NCBI RefSeq assembly: GCF_039729015.1
Contig: NZ_CP155792.1
Coordinates: 1,384,001 to 1,448,000 of the forward strand
Length of the DNA stretch: 64,000 nucleotides
Source: Blastococcus sp. HT6-30
GTDB taxonomy: Bacteria; Actinomycetota; Actinomycetes; Mycobacteriales; Geodermatophilaceae
Reading direction: 5' to 3'
A program made the position numbers and the translations under genes. A model generated the notes under the pieces. The model had not been told where the DNA came from, did no database searches, and saw only the letters and a program-made list of their open reading frames with translations. This document shows, piece after piece, positions 18,235 to 27,350 of this stretch (positions within the stretch are counted from its first letter, which is position 1; every line of letters starts with the position of its first letter).

Positions 18235-18262
18235 AAGGCGGGGCCCCGGAGGACCCCGCCTT
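18235..18262. terminator. hairpin between blh and glnA1 (convergent)
   Basis: AAGGCGGGG and CCCCGCCTT form a 9-bp stem around a 10-base loop; it can end transcription from either side. Confidence 0.6.
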
Positions 18263-18313
18263 CGCACACGTACCGGTCAGAGAGCGTAGGGGCAGCACCC
18301 ACCCCCGGCTTCG

Positions 18314-19750
18314 TCAGATGTCGTAGTACATCGCGAACTCGTGGGGGTGCGGGCGCAGGCGGATCGGGTCGATCTCGTTCTCCCGCTTGTACTCGATCCA
18401 CGTCTCGATCAGGTCGGGCGTGAAGACGCCGCCGTCGATGAGGTACTCGTGGTCGACCTCGAGCCGGTCGAGGACGGCGTCCAGCGACGCGGGCACCTTG
18501 TCGATGCCGAGGGCCTCCTCGGGCGGCAGCTCGTAGAGGTCCTTGTCCACGGGGGCCGGCGGCTCGATCTTGTTCTTGATGCCGTCGAGTCCGGCCATGA
18601 GCATCGCCGAGAAGGCGAGATAGGGGTTGGCCGACGGGTCGGGCACGCGGAACTCGATGCGCTTGGCCTTGGGGTTGTCGCCCGAGATGGGGATGCGGCA
18701 GCAGGCCGAGCGGTTGCGGGCCGAGTACACCAGGTTGATCGGGGCCTCGTAGCCGGGCACCAGGCGGTGGTAGCTGTTCACCGTCGGGTTCGTGAACGCC
18801 AGCAGCGACGGGGCGTGGGCCAGCAGGCCCCCGATGTAGTGGCGAGCGGTGTCGGACAGCCCGGCGTAGCCGGTCTCGGCGTGGAAGAGCGGCTGCCCGT
18901 CCTTCCAGAGGCTCTGGTGGCAGTGCATGCCGGAGCCGTTGTCCCCGAACAGCGGCTTGGGCATGAAGGTGGCGGTCTTGCCGGCGGCCCAGGCGGTGTT
19001 CTTCACGACGTACTTGAAGAGCATCAGGCTGTCGGCCGAGCGCAGCAGCGTGTCGAACTTGTAGTTGATCTCCGCCTGACCGCCGGTACCCACCTCGTGG
19101 TGCCCGCGCTCGAGCTCGAGCCCCACACCGATGAGGTTCTGCATGATGTCGGCGCGCAGGTCGCTCTGCTGGTCGTAGGGCTCGACCGGGAAGTAGCCGC
19201 CCTTGGGGCGGGCCTTGTAGCCGCGGTTGGGGCCGACGCCGTTCTCGCCGGTCGGCGAGCCGGTGTTCCAGGAGCCCTCGACCGAGTCGATGTGGTAGTA
19301 GCCCTCGTTGATCCCCGTGTCGTAGCGGATCGAGTCGAAGACGTAGAACTCGGCCTCGGGCCCGAAGTACGCGGTGTCGGCGATGCCGCTGGCGGCCAGG
19401 TAGGCCTCCGCCTTCTTCGCCACGTTCCGCGGGTCGCGGCTGTAGGCCTCACGCGTGATCGGGTCGTGGATGAAGAAGTTGACGTTCAGCGTCTTGTGCT
19501 TGCGGAACGGGTCCACGAAAGCGCTGTTGGCGTCGGGCAGCAGCAGCATGTCCGACTCGTTGATCGCCTGGAACCCGCGGATCGAGGAGCCGTCGAAGCC
19601 GAGGCCCTCGCTGAAGGTGTCCTCGCCGAACGTCGACGCAGGGATGGTGAAGTGCTGCATGACGCCGGGCAGGTCGCAGAAGCGGACGTCGACGAATTCG
19701 ACGTCGTTGTCGCGGATGTAGGCGGCGACCTCGTCGGGACTGGTGAACAT
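18314..19750 (-). CDS. glnA: type I glutamine synthetase (main, adenylylatable)
   Basis: Assimilates ammonia into glutamine. The 478-residue GSI-beta subunit has [21 protein letters not shown] at its start, [21 protein letters not shown] and [13 protein letters not shown]. The adenylylation Tyr is present in [11 protein letters not shown], so it should be a substrate of the GlnE encoded at 7017. GGAGGATCG before the ATG sets the start. A TAGCGT -10 box and a double GlnR operator lie upstream. This is the position of glnA1 (Rv2220) in mycobacteria, but there it is next to glnE; here 8 kb of other genes separates them. Confidence 0.97.
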   Translation of the reverse strand: MFTSPDEVAAYIRDNDVEFVDVRFCDLPGVMQHFTIPASTFGEDTFSEGLGFDGSSIRGFQAINESDMLLLPDANSAFVDPFRKHKTLNVNFFIHDPITREAYSRDPRNVAKKAEAYLAASGIADTAYFGPEAEFYVFDSIRYDTGINEGYYHIDSVEGSWNTGSPTGENGVGPNRGYKARPKGGYFPVEPYDQQSDLRADIMQNLIGVGLELERGHHEVGTGGQAEINYKFDTLLRSADSLMLFKYVVKNTAWAAGKTATFMPKPLFGDNGSGMHCHQSLWKDGQPLFHAETGYAGLSDTARHYIGGLLAHAPSLLAFTNPTVNSYHRLVPGYEAPINLVYSARNRSACCRIPISGDNPKAKRIEFRVPDPSANPYLAFSAMLMAGLDGIKNKIEPPAPVDKDLYELPPEEALGIDKVPASLDAVLDRLEVDHEYLIDGGVFTPDLIETWIEYKRENEIDPIRLRPHPHEFAMYYDI

Positions 19751-19784
19751 CGATCCTCCGGGTGTGGGCGGACGGCTGAACGGC

Positions 19785-19790
19785 ACGCTA
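19785..19790 (-). promoter_or_regulatory. -10 box TAGCGT of glnA1
   Basis: Read on the minus strand, TAGCGT lies about 35 bases before the ATG, leaving a short 5' leader. The expected -35 position falls inside the GlnR operator, as expected for an activated promoter lacking a good -35. Confidence 0.5.
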
Positions 19791-19800
19791 CGAGCGGGGA

Positions 19801-19838
19801 GTTGCCCCGCCGTGTCCCGAGTGTTTCGGGGCGGTAAC
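19801..19838 (-). promoter_or_regulatory. double GlnR operator upstream of glnA1
   Basis: Read on the minus strand: GTTAC, six bases, GAAAC, six bases, GACAC, six bases, GCAAC. This is the a-b-a-b arrangement (gTnAC-n6-GaAAC twice, 11-base steps) described for GlnR of actinobacteria. The first pair is a full match; the second is weaker. Confidence 0.7.
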
Positions 19839-19867
19839 AACGGCGTGGGCGTGTCGCAGGCCACGCG

Positions 19868-19907
19868 GCCCCCTGCAGGGCCCCGCCGCGAGCGTGCGAG
19901 TGGTGAG
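19868..19907 (-). repeat. REP-like intergenic element, copy 1
   Basis: On the minus strand it carries CACTCGCA, CGCTCGCGGCGGGGCC and CTGCAGGGGG. The same series of blocks is seen at 39322-39363, with weaker versions at 21329 and 47377. All four are intergenic. Confidence 0.5.
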
Positions 19908-19926
19908 TGGCAGGGGGCTCTCCTAC

Positions 19927-19932
19927 TACGCT
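19927..19932 (+). promoter_or_regulatory. -10 box TACGCT of the RDD gene
   Basis: Ends seven bases before ATG 19940: a leaderless start, which is preferred over the upstream in-frame codon at 19907. Confidence 0.6.
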
Positions 19933-19939
19933 GGTGGTC

Positions 19940-20359
19940 ATGGTCGGCGATGCCGGACAACCCTCTCAGGCCCCGGACCGGGGCGCCTCCCTGGGGTTGC
20001 CCTCCTCCGGGCCCGGCTCGCTGGCCCCCTTCGGCAGGCGGGTCGGCGGCTACGTCGTCGATGCGATCGGCTCGGCGGTGATCGCCTGGGCGATCACCGC
20101 CCCCTCCGGCCCGGGCAACTGGAGCCTCGTGGTGTTCGGCGTCCTCACCGTCGTCACCCTGGTGCTGTTCGGTCAGACGCCCGGGCACCGGGCGCTCGGC
20201 ATGCGCCTGGCCCATCCCCGGCCGGGAGCGCGGCTGGCCCCGTGGCGCGCCGTCGTCAGGACGGCCCTGCTGATCCTGCTGGTGCCCGCCCTGCTGGTCG
20301 ACGCCGACGGCCGCGGCCTGCACGACCGGCTCACCGGCACCGCCGTCGTCCTCGACTGA
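19940..20359 (+). CDS. RDD-family membrane protein
   Basis: A 139-residue membrane protein. The RDD signature is seen as [18 protein letters not shown] (Arg and Asp in the first helix) and [13 protein letters not shown] at the end; about three helices are present. RDD proteins are small transporters or membrane partners of unknown substrate. A homologue sits beside glnA1 in M. tuberculosis (Rv2219A), and the pairing is kept here, divergent from glnA1. Start chosen from the -10 box at 19927-19932. Confidence 0.85.
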   Translation: MVGDAGQPSQAPDRGASLGLPSSGPGSLAPFGRRVGGYVVDAIGSAVIAWAITAPSGPGNWSLVVFGVLTVVTLVLFGQTPGHRALGMRLAHPRPGARLAPWRAVVRTALLILLVPALLVDADGRGLHDRLTGTAVVLD

Positions 20360-20394
20360 GGAGGCGCCCGCGCACTCGCGCCTCGCCGGGACGG

Positions 20395-20429
20395 CGAAAG
20401 GCCCCGTCCGAGTCGGACGGGGCCTTTCG
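20395..20429. terminator. bidirectional terminator between the RDD and DUF4191 genes
   Basis: CGAAAGGCCCCGTCCGA pairs with TCGGACGGGGCCTTTCG, leaving a minimal loop, with an A-run on one side and a T-run on the other, so it serves both converging genes. Confidence 0.85.
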
Positions 20430-20444
20430 GGCGAGCGGGTGGGG

Positions 20445-21296
20445 TCAGCGGCGGCGGACCTGGCGCTGGCTGACCGACATCTGACGGCCACCGGGCAGCG
20501 GACCACCGGGGACCGGCATGCGCGGGCCGCCCAGCGCGCTCATCCGCCGGCCCAGGGAGTTGACCTCGGCGGCGCTGAGGTTGCGCGGCAGCTTCATGAC
20601 GTGGGTGCTGAGCTTCTTGAGCGGCACCTGACCCTCGTCGTCGCCGACGACCACGTCGTAGATCGGGGTGTCGCCGACCACGCGGGCGATCTTCTTCTTC
20701 TCCTGCGCGATCAGCCCGCGCACCCGGCCGGGGGAGCCCTCGCCGACGAGGATGATCCCCGGCCGGCCCAGCACCCGGTGCACGGCGTCCAGCTGCGGAC
20801 TGCCGGCGACGCCGGAGCTGACCCGCCAGTCACCTCGCATGCCCTCGAGCACCCACGCGGCGGCACCGGGCTGGCCCTCCACCTGCCGGTAGGCCGAGCC
20901 CTGGGCGCGACGGCCGAACACGATCAGCGCGGCCAGGACACCGGCGATCAGGGCCAGCGGGAGGACGATGAACGGCGCGCTGAGCAGGATGCCGATCAGC
21001 TCGACGACCGCGGCGACCGCGACGAACCAGATGAGCATGACCCAGGGCAGCTTCGGGTCGTTCTTCCGCGTCAGGCCGTAGGCCTGCTTGATCATGCGGC
21101 CCTGGCCGCGGATCTTCTTCAGCCGGCCTGCCTTGGGCCGGCCCTTCCTGTCCAGCTTCGGCGCCTTGCCGGCCTTGCCGGAGGCGGAGGCGCCGGAGGC
21201 GGTGGCCCCCGAGGTCCGGCTGCGCCCACCGTCCTTCGGGGCGCGCCCGGCGTTGCCGCCCGGAGCGGTGGGGTCAGAGGACTTGCTGCGTGCCAT
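20445..21296 (-). CDS. DUF4191 membrane protein
   Basis: A 283-residue integral membrane protein of the actinobacterial DUF4191 family (M. tuberculosis Rv2219). It has a long basic, Gly/Ala/Ser-rich N-terminus, then [27 protein letters not shown], two adjacent membrane helices (about 84-128: [20 protein letters not shown] and [20 protein letters not shown]), and a soluble C-terminal domain ([11 protein letters not shown]...KKKIARVVG). Function is unknown. The start follows a TATCCT -10 box by six bases. It is the conserved neighbour of lipA. Confidence 0.88.
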   Translation of the reverse strand: MARSKSSDPTAPGGNAGRAPKDGGRSRTSGATASGASASGKAGKAPKLDRKGRPKAGRLKKIRGQGRMIKQAYGLTRKNDPKLPWVMLIWFVAVAAVVELIGILLSAPFIVLPLALIAGVLAALIVFGRRAQGSAYRQVEGQPGAAAWVLEGMRGDWRVSSGVAGSPQLDAVHRVLGRPGIILVGEGSPGRVRGLIAQEKKKIARVVGDTPIYDVVVGDDEGQVPLKKLSTHVMKLPRNLSAAEVNSLGRRMSALGGPRMPVPGGPLPGGRQMSVSQRQVRRR

Positions 21297-21302
21297 GGCC
21301 CC

Positions 21303-21308
21303 AGGATA
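21303..21308 (-). promoter_or_regulatory. -10 box TATCCT of the DUF4191 gene
   Basis: Six bases separate it from ATG 21296; a leaderless transcript is expected. Confidence 0.6.
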
Positions 21309-21328
21309 GTGAAGGGATCCGCTGCTCC

Positions 21329-21363
21329 CCGCCACTCGCATGCTCCTGGTGGGCCGCTGCGGC
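21329..21363 (+). repeat. REP-like intergenic element, divergent copy
   Basis: Contains CGCCACTCGCATGCTC and GGTGGGCCGCTGC, a weak match to the elements at 19868 and 39322. It lies between the DUF4191 promoter and the end of lipA. Confidence 0.3.
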
Positions 21364-21379
21364 GGATCGGGGCTCGATC

Positions 21380-22366
21380 TCAGACCTGCGGAGCGAGCTT
21401 CCGGGCCTCGATCGCCTGCTGGTAGAGCCGTCCGGCGCGGTAGGAGCTGCGCACCAGCGGCCCGGCCAGGACGCCCGGGAAGCCGATCGCCTGCGCGTCC
21501 TCCTGGAACTGGACGAACTCCTCGGGCTTGACCCAGCGGACGACGGGGTGGTGCCGGGGGGAGGGGCGCAGGTACTGGGTGATGGTGAGCAGGTCGCAGC
21601 CGGCGTCGTGCAGCGCCTGCATGGTCTCGACGACCTCGTGCGGCTCCTCGCCCATGCCCAGGATCAGGTTGGACTTGGTGACCAGGCCCGCCTCACGGGC
21701 GGCGGTGATGACCGCCAGCGACCGCTCGAAGCGGAAGCCCGGGCGGATGCGCTTGAAGATCCGCGGCACCGTCTCGACGTTGTGCGCGAGGACCTCGGGC
21801 CGGGAGGAGAACACCTCGGCCAGCTGCGCGGGGTCGGCGTTGAAGTCGGGGATGAGCAGCTCGACGCCGCATCCCGGGAGGGCGGCGTGGATCTGGCGCA
21901 CCGTCTCGGCGTAGAGCCAGGCCCCGCCGTCGGGCAGGTCGTCGCGGGCGACGCCGGTCACGGTGGCGTACTTGAGGCCCATCGTGGCGACGCTCTCCGC
22001 CACGCGCCGCGGCTCGTCGGCGTCGAAGTCGGCCGGCTTGCCGGTGTCGATCTGGCAGAAGTCGCACCGCCGGGTGCACTGGTCGCCCCCGATGAGGAAG
22101 GTGGCCTCCCGGTCCTCCCAGCACTCGTAGATGTTGGGGCAGCCGGCCTCTTCGCAGACGGTGTGCAGGCCTTCGCGGCGCACCAGCGACTTCAGCTCGG
22201 TGTACTCGGGGCCGGTCTTCAGCCGGGTCTTGATCCACTCCGGCTTGCGCTCGATCGGCACCTGGCTGTTGCGCACCTCGAGGCGCAGCAGCTTGCGGCC
22301 GGCGGGCTCGATCCGGGAGTCCTGGACGGTGGCCGGCTCAGGGGTCCTCGGCGGTGCCTCGCTCAT
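21380..22366 (-). CDS. lipA: lipoyl synthase
   Basis: Radical SAM enzyme that inserts two sulfurs into protein-bound octanoate to make lipoate. The 328 residues carry both iron-sulfur sites: the auxiliary [12 protein letters not shown] and the radical [12 protein letters not shown]. Other landmarks are [16 protein letters not shown] and [12 protein letters not shown]. It works with the octanoyltransferase LipB (31110) on the lipoyl domains of SucB (35404). ATG 22366 is seven bases from a TACGGT -10 box. The close lipB-lipA pairing of mycobacteria is broken here by about 9 kb that includes leuS and a GGDEF protein. Confidence 0.97.
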   Translation of the reverse strand: MSEAPPRTPEPATVQDSRIEPAGRKLLRLEVRNSQVPIERKPEWIKTRLKTGPEYTELKSLVRREGLHTVCEEAGCPNIYECWEDREATFLIGGDQCTRRCDFCQIDTGKPADFDADEPRRVAESVATMGLKYATVTGVARDDLPDGGAWLYAETVRQIHAALPGCGVELLIPDFNADPAQLAEVFSSRPEVLAHNVETVPRIFKRIRPGFRFERSLAVITAAREAGLVTKSNLILGMGEEPHEVVETMQALHDAGCDLLTITQYLRPSPRHHPVVRWVKPEEFVQFQEDAQAIGFPGVLAGPLVRSSYRAGRLYQQAIEARKLAPQV

Positions 22367-22373
22367 GATCCCC

Positions 22374-22379
22374 ACCGTA
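22374..22379 (-). promoter_or_regulatory. -10 box TACGGT of lipA
   Basis: Seven bases before ATG 22366 (leaderless). Confidence 0.6.
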
Positions 22380-22388
22380 CTCGCGAAG

Positions 22389-22431
22389 ACGCCGCAGCCC
22401 CCGTCGCGCCGGGCGACGGGGGCTGCGGCGT
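22389..22431 (-). terminator. strong hairpin between the repeat-protein gene and lipA
   Basis: A 19-bp perfect stem (22389-22407 with 22413-22431, centre GCAGCCCCCGTCGC) closes a 5-base loop just after the stop of the leftward gene at 22447. Confidence 0.8.
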
Positions 22432-22446
22432 GCGAGCTGTTGCCGC

Positions 22447-23607
22447 TCAGACCTGCTTGTCGGCCGGTCCGGCGGTGGGGCCCTGGTCGGAGCCGCCGCC
22501 CGAGGTGAACGGCTGGGGCGCGTCGGTGCCGTTCTCCGTCGCGGAGTCGGGACCGTCGCCCTCGACGAGCTGCGCGTCGCGGACGCCCATGTCGGACTCC
22601 GCCGGCGCCGAGTCGCTGGTCTGCGACGCGGTGGAGACGGTCTTGCCGGAGGTGCTGTCGGAACTGGGCACGGGGTCCTCTCGGTAGCTGGGCACCGGGC
22701 CGTCACCGGCCGGTGCGGGCGTCCACGCGTCGTCCTTCTTGCGACGGAGCAGGACGAAGGCCGCAGTACCCGCTGCGAGCAGAGCCAACACCCACGGCCA
22801 GCGCCGGGGCTGCGGCTCCGCGCCTGCCCGCCGCCGGACCGTCGTCGCGGTGGCCAGCGCCGCCCTCTCGAAGTCACGGTGCTTCTTGCCCGCCGTCCTG
22901 CGGGCCTTCTTCGCGGCCCTCCGTGCCTTGCGGGTGGACTCCGCGGCCGCGGCGGCCAGCTCGGCGCGGCGGGCGTCCAGCTCGCTGCGCGCGCTGTCGA
23001 CCCCCGCCACCAGGGTGCCGCGGGCGCTCTCCAGCGCGGGCGACACCACGTCGCGAGCCGCCACGACCCGTGGGGTCGTGTAGGCCAGGGCCGCGGCCTG
23101 CGCCGCGGTCAGCCGCGGACCGACGTCCTCCCTGAGCGCCTTCTGCGCCGCCTCCACCCGGGGGGCGAGGTCGGCTGCGGCCCGGTTCGCGGCCACCTGC
23201 GCCGACAGCACTGCGGCGGCGACCCTGGGCGCCGCGGCAGTGCGGGCCGCGTCGACCCGGGGGCCGAGGGCCTCGCGTGCTGCGTCGATCCGGGGGCCGA
23301 GAGCGTCGCGGGCGGCGCCGACCCGGGGGCCGAAGGCGTCCCGGGCCGCGTCCACCCGGGGGCCGAGGCTGTCACGGGCGGTGGCGACCGCCGGCGCGGC
23401 CACCGCCACGGCGGCGGCCACCTTCGGGGCGACGGCCCGCTGGGCGGCCTCCAGGGCCGGGCCCGCGGCCTCGCGGGCGGCCTCCACACGTGGAGCGAGC
23501 TGTTCGGCGGCGGCGCGACCTGCCTCGGTCACCGCCGTCCCCAGGTGGGCCAGGCCCTCCTGCACTTCGGCGCTGATGACCTCGCCGCGCGTCTTCTTGC
23601 GGAACAC
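22447..23607 (-). CDS. apolipoprotein-like 11-residue repeat protein with one membrane helix
   Basis: I do not recognise a named family. The 386 residues begin [22 protein letters not shown]. From about residue 38 to 136 there are ten end-to-end 11-residue units of the type [11 protein letters not shown], with looser repeats to about 200. Such 11-mers form amphipathic helices in apolipoproteins and perilipins, so surface contact with lipid is plausible. A Lys/Arg/Ala-rich stretch ([12 protein letters not shown]), one membrane helix ([18 protein letters not shown]) and a Ser/Thr/Pro/acidic tail follow. GTG 23607 has GGAGGTG eight bases upstream; the longer frame from 23667 lacks one. Confidence 0.75.
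   Translation of the reverse strand: MFRKKTRGEVISAEVQEGLAHLGTAVTEAGRAAAEQLAPRVEAAREAAGPALEAAQRAVAPKVAAAVAVAAPAVATARDSLGPRVDAARDAFGPRVGAARDALGPRIDAAREALGPRVDAARTAAAPRVAAAVLSAQVAANRAAADLAPRVEAAQKALREDVGPRLTAAQAAALAYTTPRVVAARDVVSPALESARGTLVAGVDSARSELDARRAELAAAAAESTRKARRAAKKARRTAGKKHRDFERAALATATTVRRRAGAEPQPRRWPWVLALLAAGTAAFVLLRRKKDDAWTPAPAGDGPVPSYREDPVPSSDSTSGKTVSTASQTSDSAPAESDMGVRDAQLVEGDGPDSATENGTDAPQPFTSGGGSDQGPTAGPADKQV
23200..23496 (-). repeat. tandem 33-bp coding repeat (11-residue units)
   Basis: DNA encoding the ten 11-residue units of the protein above. The four central units, each containing a CGGGGGCCGA-type block on the plus strand, are almost identical at DNA level, which points to recent unit duplication. 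Confidence 0.8.
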
Positions 23608-23710
23608 GAGCTGCACCTCCGAGTTGATCGTGTGGCGATCATCCTGCCCGGTCCGGCCGGTAAGCACACCCCGGGCCCGGCCGGGTGGGGGATCGGGCGT
23701 GGTCGGCGGT

Positions 23711-23716
23711 TACCGT
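23711..23716 (+). promoter_or_regulatory. -10 box TACCGT of the LLM oxidoreductase gene
   Basis: Six bases before GTG 23723 (leaderless). Confidence 0.55.
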
Positions 23717-23722
23717 CCGGCC

Positions 23723-24652
23723 GTGCAGCTGCGCATCTTCACCGAACCCCAGATGGGCGCGACCTACGACGACCTGCTGGCCGTCGCGCGCCGCACCGAG
23801 GAGACCGGCTTCGACGCCTTCTTCCGGTCCGACCACTACCTGACCATGGGCGGCGACGGCCTGCCCGGACCCACCGACGCGTGGATCACCCTCGCCGGGC
23901 TCGCCCGGGAGACCAGCCGGATCCGCCTCGGCACCCTCATGACCGCCGCCACGTTCCGGCTCCCCGGTCCGCTGGCGATCTCCGTCGCGCAGGTCGACCA
24001 GATGAGCGGGGGCCGGGTCGAGCTGGGCATCGGCTCCGGCTGGTTCGAGGCCGAGCACACCGCCTACGGCATCCCGTTCCCGCCGCTGGGGGAGCGGTTC
24101 GACCGGTACGAGGAGCAGCTGGCCGTGCTCACCGGGCTGTGGCGCACCCCGGTCGGCGGGACGTTCGACCACGACGGGGAGCACTACCAGCTGTCGGGTT
24201 CCCCGGCGCTGCCCAAGCCGGTTCAGGAGGGCGGCGTGCCGATCCTGGTCGGCGGCAGGGGGGCGAAGCGGACGCCGCGGCTCGCCGCGCGCTACGCCGG
24301 TGAGTTCAACGTGCCGTTCATGCCGGCCGCGGAGAACGCACGGCTCTTCGCCGGTGTCCGGGAGGCGTGCGACGAGGCGGGCCGCGACCCGGCGTCGCTG
24401 GTGTACAGCTCGGCGCTGGTGCTCTGCGTCGGCCGCGACGAGACCGAGCTCGCCCGCCGGGCCGCCGCGATCGGCCGGGACGTCGACGAACTCCGGGAGA
24501 ACGGCGTCGCCGGCACGCCCGCCGAGGCGGTCGAGACCCTCGGCCGCTACGCCGAGGCCGGCGCCGAGCGGGTGTACCTCCAGGTGCTGGACCTCGCCGA
24601 CCTGGACCACCTGGACCTGGTGGCAGGCGAGGTGGCTCCGCAGCTCCGGTGA
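23723..24652 (+). CDS. LLM-class F420-dependent oxidoreductase
   Basis: The 309-residue product is a luciferase-like barrel of the F420-using group: MQLRIFTEPQMGATYDDLLAVARRTEETGFDAFFRSDHYL at the start, RLGTLMTAATFRLPG, VELGIGSGWFEAEH and GVPILVGGRG. The SDHY and GSGW segments contact F420 in this group. It probably reduces or oxidises an unknown small molecule with F420H2 or F420. npdG at 360 can regenerate that cofactor. A TACCGT -10 box lies six bases before GTG 23723. It is divergent from the repeat-protein gene. Confidence 0.88.
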   Translation: MQLRIFTEPQMGATYDDLLAVARRTEETGFDAFFRSDHYLTMGGDGLPGPTDAWITLAGLARETSRIRLGTLMTAATFRLPGPLAISVAQVDQMSGGRVELGIGSGWFEAEHTAYGIPFPPLGERFDRYEEQLAVLTGLWRTPVGGTFDHDGEHYQLSGSPALPKPVQEGGVPILVGGRGAKRTPRLAARYAGEFNVPFMPAAENARLFAGVREACDEAGRDPASLVYSSALVLCVGRDETELARRAAAIGRDVDELRENGVAGTPAEAVETLGRYAEAGAERVYLQVLDLADLDHLDLVAGEVAPQLR

Positions 24653-24736
24653 GCCCGTGCCGGGCCAGCAGGCCGTCGTAGGCCGACCGGGGAGCAACTG
24701 GGCAGGAACTCGATCCGGTCGCCCCGGGCCGGCCGC

Positions 24737-26959
24737 TCAACTCGGCTGAGCGGGCTGCGACCCCGCCGAGCCGGCCGGCGCCGGGGTGGCGTTCCCGCGG
24801 TCGAGCCACGCGCCGAAGGCTTCGGCGGTCATCCCCGGCCCCGGTGCTCGGAGCACCTGGCAGCCCAGCCGCCCCAGGACCGCGTCGGTGTGCCCGTCCA
24901 CGCTGTCGGCCACCACGGTGCCGCCCAGCGCGGTGGTCAGCGCGACGGTGTGGCCGACGACGAGGGAGGCGCCGGCGTCGGCGACCACGTCGCGGACCAG
25001 TGCCGGGTCCAGGTGGAGGCGATCGGCCGGCAGGTCTCGCAGGCGGGTCAGCGCCAGGACTCCGGGGCCGTGGCCGTCGACCGCGGTGCCCACACCGCTG
25101 CGGCGCAGCGCGGCGAGCAGCGCAGCGACGTCCCCGGAGCCCGGAGCGCCGGTGCGCACCCGGACGACGAGAGCCGCCGGCGGCAGCCCCGTCCGGAACA
25201 GCTCGGCGGCGATCCGGTCGGGCAGGCGGGCCGGGTCCTCGTCCCCTGCCGAGAGGGTGAGCTGCACCGGGATCGGGTGGCGGGTCCACCAGCGGGCCAC
25301 CGCGGCGACCGCGTCGGTCAGGACAGCCGTCCCGGCCGAATCGCCGTCGCCCGCACCGGCGACGGCGTCGGCGACCACCACCCGGCCGTCGGCGGCGAGG
25401 ACCGGCCGGACCGTCAGCCCGCCGTTCCGCGGGCGCGGGACGGCGGGGCCGGGCGCTGCGGTGGCCGGACCGCCGGGGGAGAAGCGCTGGATGCCGCCAC
25501 CACCGGCCTTGGCCGCGTACATCGCCACGTCCGCGCAGCGCAGCAGGCCGCTGGCCTCGGTCGCGTGCTCCGGCGCCAGCGCGATGCCGATGCTCACCCC
25601 GACCTCCACCCGCACCCCGGCGATCTCGACGGGCCGGCGGATCAGCCCGGCGATCCGCTCGGCGCACTCGTCGGCGTCGGCCGGGTCCCCGCTGGGGAGG
25701 ACCACGGCGAACTCGTCGCCCCCCAGCCGGGCCAGCAGGTCGGTCGGGCGCACCTCCGGCAGCAGCCGGGCCCCGAGCCGGCGCAGCAGTTCGTCCCCGG
25801 CCTCGTGACCCAGGCCGTCGTTCACCGCCTTGAACCCGTCCAGGTCCAGCAGCAGCAGCCCGGTGGGACGGCCCGTGGTCAGCCGCCGCTCCAGCCGCCG
25901 GACGAGGACCCGGCGGTTGGGCAGCCCGGTGAGGTCGTCGGTTGCGGCCTGCCGCCTGGCCTCGTGCAGCCCGCGGCTCTCCGCGAAGGTCACCGCGGTG
26001 CGGGCCAGGAACGCCCCGAGGCAGGCCAGCGCGAGGACCTCCTCCACGCTCCGGACCCCGTCGCCCCACCGGGCGCCGAGGACCACCAGGGCGGCCGTCG
26101 CGCAGGTGACGGGGACGACCAGGGCCCGCCACCGCGTCTGGTGCCCCGGAACGACCGCCGGTGCCCGGGGCCGCCGTCTCGGTCGTGCCGCGGCCGCGAC
26201 GACGGCGGCGAGGCAGGCGTTCGCCATCCAGAGGAGGTCCAGCGGGCCACCCGGGACGTACCCGCCGGCCGCCTGTGCCTTGGCCAGCAGCAGGTCGCCG
26301 ACGAACTTCGACGTGAGGACGGCGCACACGCTGATCAGGACGGGGTCCGCCCGGAGGCCCGCGATGGCCAGCAAGGCTCCCACGAGGGCCAGCAGGAGCA
26401 CGTCGGCCACCGGGTAGGCCAGGTTCGTGGCGGTGGCGAGGGGCGACAGGTGCGCGGACGGCACGGCCGGGACGATCACCACCGCGACGGCGACCGCGGT
26501 CACCCCGAGGGCGCCGACCACCCCGTCGAGCCAGGTGCCGGCGTGCGGCCAGGTGAACCGGGCCCGCACGAAGAGCAGCGGGACCGCGAAGAGCGAGGGG
26601 TAGGAGGCGAGCCAGAAGACGTCGGCGACGGACGGGAAGGGCGGCTCGGCAGCCGCGACCAGGAGCAGCCGGTAGGCCAGGTCCCCGGCGATGTTGAACG
26701 AGAACCCGGCCGCCGCGGCGCACCAGGCCCACCGCTCCTCGGGGATGCGCCGGGCCGCCTGCAGGCACAGCACGACGGCGAGGACGGGAGCGAGGAGGGA
26801 CAGGACGCCGGAGTAGACGACGGTCTCCGTCGGTGTGTGCGGCAGACGCCAGGTGCCCGTCGCGAACGCCGCCGTGCAGACGAGGACGGCCAGGACCAGC
26901 GGCCGCGACAGCGCCCCGGACCAGGCGCTTCTCCGGACGTCAGGTCGGGCGCCGCGCAC
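24737..26959 (-). CDS. membrane diguanylate cyclase with degenerate EAL domain
   Basis: The 740 residues divide into about nine N-terminal membrane helices (20-320), a GGDEF domain (330-480) and a C-terminal EAL-like domain (480-720). The cyclase site is intact (RLGGDEFAV, 411-419), with the substrate helix motif DDLTGLPNRR and the inhibitory I-site RPTD (404-407), so it should make c-di-GMP and be product-inhibited. The EAL part has lost its catalytic signature: ADAV replaces EAL, and GTAVDGHGPGVLALTRL replaces the DDFGTG loop, so it is probably a non-catalytic regulator. The GTG start is not backed by a clear ribosome site. Confidence 0.88.
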   Translation of the reverse strand: MRGARPDVRRSAWSGALSRPLVLAVLVCTAAFATGTWRLPHTPTETVVYSGVLSLLAPVLAVVLCLQAARRIPEERWAWCAAAAGFSFNIAGDLAYRLLLVAAAEPPFPSVADVFWLASYPSLFAVPLLFVRARFTWPHAGTWLDGVVGALGVTAVAVAVVIVPAVPSAHLSPLATATNLAYPVADVLLLALVGALLAIAGLRADPVLISVCAVLTSKFVGDLLLAKAQAAGGYVPGGPLDLLWMANACLAAVVAAAARPRRRPRAPAVVPGHQTRWRALVVPVTCATAALVVLGARWGDGVRSVEEVLALACLGAFLARTAVTFAESRGLHEARRQAATDDLTGLPNRRVLVRRLERRLTTGRPTGLLLLDLDGFKAVNDGLGHEAGDELLRRLGARLLPEVRPTDLLARLGGDEFAVVLPSGDPADADECAERIAGLIRRPVEIAGVRVEVGVSIGIALAPEHATEASGLLRCADVAMYAAKAGGGGIQRFSPGGPATAAPGPAVPRPRNGGLTVRPVLAADGRVVVADAVAGAGDGDSAGTAVLTDAVAAVARWWTRHPIPVQLTLSAGDEDPARLPDRIAAELFRTGLPPAALVVRVRTGAPGSGDVAALLAALRRSGVGTAVDGHGPGVLALTRLRDLPADRLHLDPALVRDVVADAGASLVVGHTVALTTALGGTVVADSVDGHTDAVLGRLGCQVLRAPGPGMTAEAFGAWLDRGNATPAPAGSAGSQPAQPS

Positions 26960-26971
26960 GCGCGCACCCTG

Positions 26972-27175
26972 TCACGACGAGCCGGGATCGAGCCGGAGCG
27001 GGGACCGGACGCGCGGGCTCGGGGCGACGTCCAGGTGGCCGAGGGCAGCAGGGTGACGGCGAGGACGACCGCCCCCGCCGGCCCACCACGTGCCGTCCGG
27101 GCGGCCGACGAGGCCGGTGGCGTGGATGCCTACCGCGAGCAGGCAGGCGACCAGGAGCCGGCCGGTCGCGGGCAT
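26972..27175 (-). CDS. possible small exported peptide, low confidence
   Basis: A 67-residue frame starts MPATGRLLVACLLAVGIHATG, which looks like a short hydrophobic signal, then turns Gly/Trp/Arg-rich. It sits between the GGDEF gene and the leuS leader. The ribosome site is poor (GGGGG too close to the ATG). I cannot link it to any family. The rest of 26960-27337 shows nothing I can support. Confidence 0.25.
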   Translation of the reverse strand: MPATGRLLVACLLAVGIHATGLVGRPDGTWWAGGGGRPRRHPAALGHLDVAPSPRVRSPLRLDPGSS

Positions 27176-27337
27176 GCCCCCGACCGGCGAGTCCTCGTCT
27201 GTTCGGGCCACGTCGAGGTCATCGGTCGCGGAACGGGAACGCGGGATACCGACGCCGCCGGTTCCCACCCGGACGGGGGAGCCGGCCCCGCGTCGGCACC
27301 GGGGCCGATCGTCCGCTGCCACCGCACGCGCAGGCGG

Positions 27338-27343
27338 TAGGCT
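27338..27343 (+). promoter_or_regulatory. -10 box TAGGCT of the leuS leader
   Basis: Ends exactly seven bases before GTG 27351, so transcription should begin on the leader-peptide start codon. CTGCCA at 27316-27321 is a possible weak -35 box. Confidence 0.6.
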
Positions 27344-27350
27344 CGGGCCC

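Noticed and set aside
23200-23496. CRISPR array (regular 33-bp repeats)
   Set aside because: The units are in-frame coding repeats without variable spacers.
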